DNA of 18,188 nt, taken from JBIQLO01 sp044464175 (lineage in GTDB: Bacteria; Planctomycetota; Phycisphaerae; Tepidisphaerales; Tepidisphaeraceae). The stretch covers positions 1-18,188 of the forward strand of contig JBIQLO010000067.1 of NCBI GenBank assembly GCA_044464175.1. The letters run 5' to 3'. This document shows positions 14,221 through 18,188 of this stretch, one piece after another. Every line of letters begins with the position of its first letter. The stretch's first letter is position 1. Below the pieces are notes generated by a model. The model saw nothing but the letters and a program-made list of their open reading frames with translations, did not search any database and was not told the origin of the DNA. The position numbers and the translations under genes were made by a program.

Positions 14221-14499
14221 ATGAGCAACCGTCCGGGCAAAGGGTGGCTGGGGTGGCTGGGGCGGCAGGTGGGGTACATCAGCCGCGCGGCCAGGGCGGA
14301 CGTGGGCGCCACCGTCGTCTACCGCAACCGGAGCGTTGAGGAGAAAAAGCTGCCCGACCGCCCCGATGTGGTCCTGAGGCGGACGACCATCGACGAGGTC
14401 GTGCGCCAAAGCCCCCGCCCCGAGGCGCAGCGGCCGCCAAGCCGCGCCGCCAACAACCAAGGCGCTGAAAACGGACGTTCAGCCCTCATACGCCACTGA
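14221..14499 (+). CDS. Hypothetical protein downstream of nuoE (92 aa)
   Basis: The ORF starts 9 bp after the nuoE stop, without a clear Shine-Dalgarno, so reinitiation or coupling is likely if it is expressed. The N-terminal third is Gly/Trp-rich and amphipathic (GKGWLGWLGRQVGYISRAARADVG). The middle has beta-like and charged segments (TVVYRNRSVEEKKLPDRPDVVLRRTTIDEVV). The last 25 residues are low-complexity Pro/Arg/Asn. There is no signal peptide, Cys or membrane helix. It could be a small complex-I-associated protein by position only. I do not recognise a family. Coding status is plausible rather than certain. Confidence 0.6.
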   Translation: MSNRPGKGWLGWLGRQVGYISRAARADVGATVVYRNRSVEEKKLPDRPDVVLRRTTIDEVVRQSPRPEAQRPPSRAANNQGAENGRSALIRH

Positions 14500-14548
14500 A
14501 TCTGCCCTGCGGGTCCCGCCCCCAACGGGCGATGGCAAAGGAGATGCC

Positions 14549-15976
14549 ATGAAGGTTCTGGCCCGCCTCATCATGGGCCTGCTCATCGCCGCCGGGACAG
14601 CGCTGCTGATCTGGGGCCCGCGCCCCCGGCCCAAGGCCCCCCCCGGGCGCATCGTCGTCACCTACTGGGAAAAATGGACCGGCCGCGAGGCCGACGACAT
14701 GCGCCGGATCGTCGATGCCTTCAACGACACCGTCGGGCGGGAGAAGGGCATCTACGTCGAATACCTCTCCATCAGCCACGTCGATCGCAAGACCCTCACC
14801 GCCACCGCCGCCGGCGTGCCGCCGGATGTTGCCGGGCTGTTCGACGCCCAGCTGGCCCCCTTCGCCGCCCGCGATGCGCTGGAGCCGCTGGATGAACTGG
14901 CCGCCGAGCATGGCCTGTCCGCCGCCGACTACAAACCCGTCTACTGGAACGCGCTGCACTACGAGGGGCATCTGTACGGCTTGGTCTCCACCCCGGCCGC
15001 CGTCGCGCTGCACTACAACAAGGCGATTTTCCGCCGCAACGCCCCCCGGCTCCGCGCGGCCGGGCTCGATCCCACCCGCCCGCCGCGCACCATCCAGGAG
15101 CTGGACCGGTACGCCAAGGTCCTGACCGACATCCGGGACGGACACATGGTCCGCGCCGGCTACCTCCCCTCCGAGCCGGGGTGGTACCTGATGCAGACCC
15201 CCTACTGGTTTGGCGGACAGATTTTTGACCCGGCCGCCCAGCGCTTTGTCCTGACCTCCCCGGCCAATCAGGCCGCCTTTGAGTGGATCCAAAGCTATTC
15301 CAGGCAATACGGCCAGGAGGCGGTGGGGGCGTTCCAGAGCGGTGTCGGCCAGTTCAACACCCCGCAAAACGCCTTTTTGTCCGGCACGGTCGCCATGGAG
15401 CAGCAGGGGCCCTGGATGGCGGCCTTCATCGCCGACCTGAAGCCGGCCCTGTCCGAAGCGCTGGTCCCCTATCCCCTGGAGCGCTACCTGCCGCGCGTCC
15501 TCCGCCCCTGCAACTACGACTGGGGCGTGGCCCCCTTCCCCTCGGCCGCCGGCGCCCCGCAAAACATCACCTACGCCGGTTTCGACTTCCTGGCCATTCC
15601 CAAGGGCAGCCGCCACAAGAAAGAGGCCTTTGAGTTCATCGCCTATGTCAACCGGCAGGATGTGATGGAGCAACTCTGCCGCACGCAGTGCAAACCCTCG
15701 CCGCTGGCCAAAGTCAGCCCCGACTTTCTCCGCCTCCATCCCAATCCGTATATCGACGTCTTCGAGCGCCTCACCGCCGGCCCGGGCGCCCGCCCGCCCC
15801 TGGGCCTGCCCATCGAGCCGCAGGTGCAGGATGAGCTGAAGAACATGGCCCAGCGGATCATCAAACTGGACCAGTCCCCGGCCGACGCCCTGAGCGCCGC
15901 CCAGGCCCGCTGCCAGGAACAGCTGGAGCGCTATGAATCCGACCAGGCAAGGCGCATCCGCTCCCTGAATCGTTAA
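14549..15976 (+). CDS. Extracellular solute-binding protein, sugar-type (family 1), membrane-anchored
   Basis: The protein has 475 aa. AAAGGAG (14537-14543) lies 5 nt before ATG 14549. Residues 4-22 form a hydrophobic segment (LARLIMGLLIAAGTALLIW) with no lipobox Cys and no clear signal peptidase site, so it is probably an uncleaved anchor. The mature part has the family 1 solute-binding pattern: IVVTYWEKWTGREADDMRRIVDAFN, GVPPDVAGLFDAQLAPFAARDALEPLDEL, LVSTPAAVALHYNKAIFRR, FLSGTVAMEQQGPWMAAF, WGVAPFPSAAG and FDFLAIPKGSRHKKEAFEFI. It would deliver an oligosaccharide-like ligand to an ABC importer. No permease or ATPase gene is adjacent, so it must use one encoded elsewhere. A GAGCCGCGCACGAAG motif follows 8 bp after the stop. 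Confidence 0.92.
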   Translation: MKVLARLIMGLLIAAGTALLIWGPRPRPKAPPGRIVVTYWEKWTGREADDMRRIVDAFNDTVGREKGIYVEYLSISHVDRKTLTATAAGVPPDVAGLFDAQLAPFAARDALEPLDELAAEHGLSAADYKPVYWNALHYEGHLYGLVSTPAAVALHYNKAIFRRNAPRLRAAGLDPTRPPRTIQELDRYAKVLTDIRDGHMVRAGYLPSEPGWYLMQTPYWFGGQIFDPAAQRFVLTSPANQAAFEWIQSYSRQYGQEAVGAFQSGVGQFNTPQNAFLSGTVAMEQQGPWMAAFIADLKPALSEALVPYPLERYLPRVLRPCNYDWGVAPFPSAAGAPQNITYAGFDFLAIPKGSRHKKEAFEFIAYVNRQDVMEQLCRTQCKPSPLAKVSPDFLRLHPNPYIDVFERLTAGPGARPPLGLPIEPQVQDELKNMAQRIIKLDQSPADALSAAQARCQEQLERYESDQARRIRSLNR

Positions 15977-15984
15977 AATCCAGG

Positions 15985-15999
15985 GAGCCGCGCACGAAG
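15985..15999. repeat. Dispersed motif GAGCCGCGCACGAAG, copy B
   Basis: The 15-mer is identical to 8542-8556 and lies 8 bp after the solute-binding protein stop. It is followed by TATGCGG, which resembles the continuation AATAAGCGG of the terminator arm at 834-853, so the relationship extends beyond the core. Confidence 0.72.
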
Positions 16000-16013
16000 T
16001 ATGCGGAAAGTAG

Positions 16014-16035
16014 GGTGGGCCTTGGCCCACCATTT
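16014..16035. terminator. Hairpin with short T-tract after the solute-binding protein gene
   Basis: GGTGGGCC (16014-16021) and GGCCCACC (16024-16031) form a perfect 8-bp stem with a 2-nt loop, followed by ATTTT. It is preceded by GTA, giving the GTAGGGTGGGC start seen in a widespread class of intergenic palindromes. It is 37 bp past the stop, in the right place for a terminator. Confidence 0.6.
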
Positions 16036-16049
16036 TGTGGAAAAGCGCT

Positions 16050-16220
16050 GTGGACAAGGTAAATATCCAAAAACCCATCCCTCCTCTCGATTATGCGACG
16101 CCCCGCAAGAGGGCGCGATGGTGGCTGTGGCCGCTCGTCTTTCTGGCCGGTGTGGGGGTCGGATATGCTGTCTGCTGGATCTATCACGTATCGACGCTGC
16201 CGGACTTCACGCTGCCCTGA
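16050..16220 (+). CDS. Small single-pass membrane protein (56 aa)
   Basis: No in-frame ATG exists; I chose GTG 16050 (MDKVNIQKPIPPLDYATP), and TTG 16035 would add five residues. Upstream GGAAAAG is only a weak ribosome site. A cytoplasmic N-terminus with a basic RKRAR cluster precedes one transmembrane helix (WWLWPLVFLAGVGVGYAVCWIY) and a short outside tail, HVSTLPDFTLP, so N-in topology is likely. It ends 29 bp before the next small membrane gene, which suggests cotranscription. No function is assigned. Composition and the positive-inside pattern support it, but the start is uncertain. Confidence 0.6.
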   Translation: MDKVNIQKPIPPLDYATPRKRARWWLWPLVFLAGVGVGYAVCWIYHVSTLPDFTLP

Positions 16221-16249
16221 AACGGGAAGCGGCCTAACGAAAGGAACGC

Positions 16250-16462
16250 ATGAAGCCCCTCATTGGCCTGCTTTTCATTCTCGTCGCCATCGCCCTGGCG
16301 TGCGCGTACCGCTATCTTATCGCCAACCCCGCCATGTACGGAGAAACCGACCGCTGGGCCGAACTGGCCGGGCCGGTGCGGCTGCTTCAGTGGGTGGTTT
16401 ATGCCCTCTGTTTCGCACAGCTTCTGGTGGGCGTGGTGATCCTCAGCCTCTTTCGGGGCTAA
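16250..16462 (+). CDS. Small two-pass membrane protein (70 aa)
   Basis: ATG 16250 is preceded by AAAGGA (16240-16245) at 4 nt. The first helix is IGLLFILVAIALACAYRYLI, followed by a short loop (ANPAMYGETDRWAELAGP), a second helix (LQWVVYALCFAQLLVGVVILSLF) and a terminal RG. Both ends are predicted to lie in the cytoplasm. It follows the 56-aa membrane protein and is probably in the same transcript. I do not recognise it; hairpin membrane proteins of this size are often stress or envelope accessory proteins, but nothing here shows that. Confidence 0.72.
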   Translation: MKPLIGLLFILVAIALACAYRYLIANPAMYGETDRWAELAGPVRLLQWVVYALCFAQLLVGVVILSLFRG

Positions 16463-16506
16463 GCCCGACACGATAGAACGCTATTTGAAATGCAACGATA
16501 TTAATC

Positions 16507-16533
16507 CACAGAGGACACAAAGAACACGGAGAT
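16507..16533. repeat. Degenerate nonamer tandem repeat, unit close to CACAGAGGA
   Basis: Three consecutive 9-mers are CACAGAGGA, CACAAAGAA and CACGGAGAT, sitting in a 137-bp AT-richer gap. Sequences such as CCACAGAGGACACAGAG recur in intergenic DNA of many planctomycetes and delta-group bacteria; this is a decayed copy. Confidence 0.6.
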
Positions 16534-16599
16534 TTAAAATTCGCCTTTTCTTCCTGTATTTTGTGGCGGAACCAAGACCCCCAACCCAAGGAGCAACCC

Positions 16600-17172
16600 A
16601 TGTCTCAAACCAATGAACCGGCCGCCGTCCCATTGAGTTATGCCGAGCACGCGCTGGACCGCTTCGACCGGCACGATGTGGCGACATTGGCGCTCCGGCT
16701 GGTGGGCATTTACCTGCTGATTCAATGCCTTTCCCTGTTCCCTTCTCTGGGCTTGGGGCTGGTCTTTGGACAGCCGTGGGCCGTTGGCGGCATCAGCATC
16801 TATTTCGCCGGATTCACGGCATTCTACGGCGTCTGCGGAATCCTTTTTCTGATTTATGCGCCGCGCTGGGGTCGGTTCCTACTGCCCGGCGGCGAAGCGC
16901 AGATGAAAAGCAGCCCGACCGGCGGCGATCTTCAGGCTGTGGCCTTCTCCGTGGTGGGGTTATGCCTGGCCGTATGGGGCGTGCGGGACCTGATCACGGT
17001 GGCCTCCGGAGGCTATCCACCCCCCGCCTATGCCGCCGCAAATCATTCCTGGCCCTATGTGGCACCCGCCGCCCAACTCGCCATCGGCATCGCCCTGTTC
17101 CTGGGCGCCCGCGGCCTCTCGGCCTTCTGGTACCGCCTGCGGACCACCAGCTATGGACGGGACAACCCGTAG
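16600..17172 (+). CDS. Four-helix membrane protein, paralog A
   Basis: The protein has 190 aa. AAGGAG (16588-16593) lies 6 nt before ATG 16600. The N-terminus is polar (MSQTNEPAAVPLSYAEHALD). A FDRHDVATLALRLVGIYLLI segment opens the first helix. Further helices are near ISIYFAGFTAFYGVCGILFLIY, LQAVAFSVVGLCLAVWGVRDLI and AQLAIGIALFLGARGLSAFWYRL, and the tail is SYGRDNP. It is paralogous to the protein at 17368-17934: both have the HD(V/I)AT...R(L/V)VGIY box, the RFLLP/RLLP loop, and an almost identical last 30 residues. No known family or function is recognised. The conserved cytoplasmic HD-AT box and basic C-terminus suggest a shared partner. Confidence 0.82.
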   Translation: MSQTNEPAAVPLSYAEHALDRFDRHDVATLALRLVGIYLLIQCLSLFPSLGLGLVFGQPWAVGGISIYFAGFTAFYGVCGILFLIYAPRWGRFLLPGGEAQMKSSPTGGDLQAVAFSVVGLCLAVWGVRDLITVASGGYPPPAYAAANHSWPYVAPAAQLAIGIALFLGARGLSAFWYRLRTTSYGRDNP

Positions 17173-17174
17173 GG
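17064..17174 (+). repeat. 111-bp near-identical 3' segment shared with 17826-17936
   Basis: The last part of paralog A and the same part of paralog B (17826-17936) differ at 7 of 111 positions and share an uninterrupted 39-nt run. The similarity continues through the stop codon to TAGGG and ends there. Upstream coding DNA is far more diverged. This is direct sequence comparison, done by eye. Confidence 0.85.
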
Positions 17175-17206
17175 CGGCGTCCAGTCTAAATTGTTGGTTC
17201 GAGTGA

Positions 17207-17332
17207 GGGTGCCACAGGTCGGCGTACTCGCAGACCTGTGCCGTAGAGGCGCCCATGGCGCACAGGTGTCGGGCTCGAAGAGAGCCTCAGGGTCGAAGAC
17301 AGTCGAGTCGAGTACCGCGACCTCTGGCACCC
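17207..17332. repeat. REPIN-like element with 23-bp imperfect terminal inverted repeats
   Basis: Outer arms at 17207-17229 and 17310-17332 are inverted repeats with 3 mismatches in 23 (both begin or end in GGGTGCC / GGCACCC). An inner pair, ACCTGTGC (17234-17241) and GCACAGGT (17260-17267), adds a second stem. The whole fills the gap between paralogs A and B. Its left half matches the reverse complement of the copy at 8599-8634 at 32 of 36 positions. No transposase is encoded in it. Confidence 0.78.
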
Positions 17333-17367
17333 GACGGACAGATCAATCCATTCCATAGGAGTGATCC

Positions 17368-17934
17368 ATGACAGACAAAAAGGATACATCCTCCACGCCT
17401 TTGCAAGATACCGGCCACACATCGGACCACATCACCCGCCACGATATAGCGACGATCACGATACGAGTGGTAGGCATCTATTTCATCGCCCTGAGCCTGC
17501 AGGTTATACCGCAGCTGTTTGCGGTTTTCACAATGAGCCCACCACCCTATTCCCCTACCACAATCTATATTCTGCTCGGTGGAGGAATCTATATGGCGGT
17601 TGGAATTCTCCTGCTGATCTTCGGGAAAAACTGGGGATGGCGGCTCCTGCCACGGGCCGGCCCGGTCCAACCCCGCCCAACCCGCAGCGATTTGCTGGAA
17701 ATGGCCTTCGCGGTCGTTGGTGTCGTGCTGGTCGCTAACGCACTGGTGGGAATCACCTCCACCTTCATCGCCAACAGCGGAACTTGGCCAACCTACAGCC
17801 CAACCGGATGGCGGTCCTATCTCGGACCCGTCGCCCAACTCGCCATCGGCATCGCCCTGTTCCTGGGCGCTCGCGGCCTCTCCGTCTTATGGTACCGCCT
17901 GCGCGCCACCAGCTATGGACGGGACAACCCGTAG
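17368..17934 (+). CDS. Four-helix membrane protein, paralog B
   Basis: The protein has 188 aa. AGGAG (17357-17361) lies 6 nt before ATG 17368. A polar, Thr/Asp-rich N-terminus (MTDKKDTSSTPLQDTGHTSD) precedes ITRHDIATITIRVVGIYFIALSLQVI, then helices near YILLGGGIYMAVGILLLIF, LEMAFAVVGVVLVANALVGI and AQLAIGIALFLGARGLSVLWYRL, ending SYGRDNP. Same architecture as the preceding gene, 195 bp away, so this is a tandem duplication. The first two thirds have diverged well beyond easy DNA alignment, while the last 37 codons are nearly the same, pointing to gene conversion or strong local constraint. Function unknown. Confidence 0.82.
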   Translation: MTDKKDTSSTPLQDTGHTSDHITRHDIATITIRVVGIYFIALSLQVIPQLFAVFTMSPPPYSPTTIYILLGGGIYMAVGILLLIFGKNWGWRLLPRAGPVQPRPTRSDLLEMAFAVVGVVLVANALVGITSTFIANSGTWPTYSPTGWRSYLGPVAQLAIGIALFLGARGLSVLWYRLRATSYGRDNP

Positions 17935-17960
17935 GGTCCCCCCCGCCAACCATGGGCCAA

Positions 17961-18179
17961 TTACAGCGCTTCCCATTCCTTCCGATTAATCCCCGCCTGC
18001 CGCAGCAGCCGAATGAGCAGTTCCTTGCCGATGTCTCCCTGGTGGGGATTGGGAACGGTGAGGCGAATGGCGCCGCGCTGCATGAATTCGTGCTTGCCGC
18101 GCGGGAACGGACCTTCAAATCCCGCCTGACGAAGACAGCGGATCAGCTCCCGCCGTTTGACCGGCCCAAACGGCGGCAT
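17961..18179 (-). CDS. hicA: HicA-family toxin (mRNA interferase, YcfA-like)
   Basis: The protein has 72 aa and a double-stranded-RNA-binding-like fold. The family pattern is present: VKRRELIRCLRQAGFE, PRGKHEFM with the catalytic-type His30, IRLTVPNPHQGDIGKELLIRLLRQAGI. HicA toxins cleave mRNA and are held inactive by a HicB antitoxin. The start ATG (18179-18177) overlaps a TGA by one base (TGATG), and the few upstream bases read GTG GCC TGA in another frame, as if an upstream gene ended there. A hicB ahead of hicA would fit, but it lies beyond the window. The normal length and intact His suggest a functional gene. It is convergent with paralog B, 26 bp away. Confidence 0.88.
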   Translation of the reverse strand: MPPFGPVKRRELIRCLRQAGFEGPFPRGKHEFMQRGAIRLTVPNPHQGDIGKELLIRLLRQAGINRKEWEAL

Positions 18180-18188
18180 CAGGCCACC

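Noticed and set aside
1..18188. tRNA or rRNA genes
   Set aside because: I looked for cloverleaf cores and rRNA-like conserved blocks in the intergenic gaps and saw none.

Overview
The window is GC-rich DNA from a bacterium that is most likely a member of the Planctomycetota, probably Phycisphaerae-like. This is an inference. It rests on two type IV pilin-like proteins carrying the planctomycete-style H-X9-DG C-terminal motif, a PEP-CTERM-type surface protein with a PLPPAxW tail, and a LacI regulator / pseudopilin / secreted glycosidase-like arrangement. Most genes have good Shine-Dalgarno sequences; nuoD is a clear exception.

Layout. At 1-808 a PEP-CTERM-type secreted protein sits behind a textbook -24/-12 (sigma-54) promoter. 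A perfect 20-bp hairpin terminator separates it from a convergent H-X9-DG pseudopilin (924-1805, minus). The minus strand then holds a 70-aa protein, recG, a GYF-RDD membrane protein and parB (2145-6455). No parA is adjacent to parB. Three near-identical palindromes, apparently a CGCG-centred variant of parS, lie around parB: one just upstream of its start, one abutting its stop and one 113 bp further on. Divergent from parB, a LacI-family regulator (6751-7785) has a TTGACA-N17-TAGCGT promoter overlapped by a 12-bp-arm operator. It heads a plus-strand group: a second H-X9-DG pseudopilin, a secreted TIM-barrel glycosidase-like protein and a sialidase-fold protein without a signal peptide (6751-11709). 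This looks like one carbohydrate-response locus.

After a small convergent membrane protein (11766-12161, minus) comes a detached complex I fragment: nuoD, nuoE and a 92-aa ORF (12339-14499). NuoD has a perfect TATAAT box ending only 9 nt before its ATG, so it may be leaderless. Next come a membrane-anchored sugar-type solute-binding protein with no permease genes beside it, two small membrane proteins, and two paralogous four-helix membrane proteins (16600-17934) whose 3' ends are almost identical in DNA while the rest is strongly diverged. The window ends in a HicA-type toxin on the minus strand, whose probable partner would lie outside.

The intergenic spaces are full of short dispersed elements: a REPIN-like inverted repeat (17207-17332) with a partial relative at 8576-8634, a 14-15 bp motif found just after three different stop codons, two heptamer arrays and one nonamer array. 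The most notable signals are the variant parS cluster around an orphan parB, the REPIN-like family, the mosaic paralog pair, the sigma-54 promoter of the PEP-CTERM gene and the possibly leaderless nuoD.
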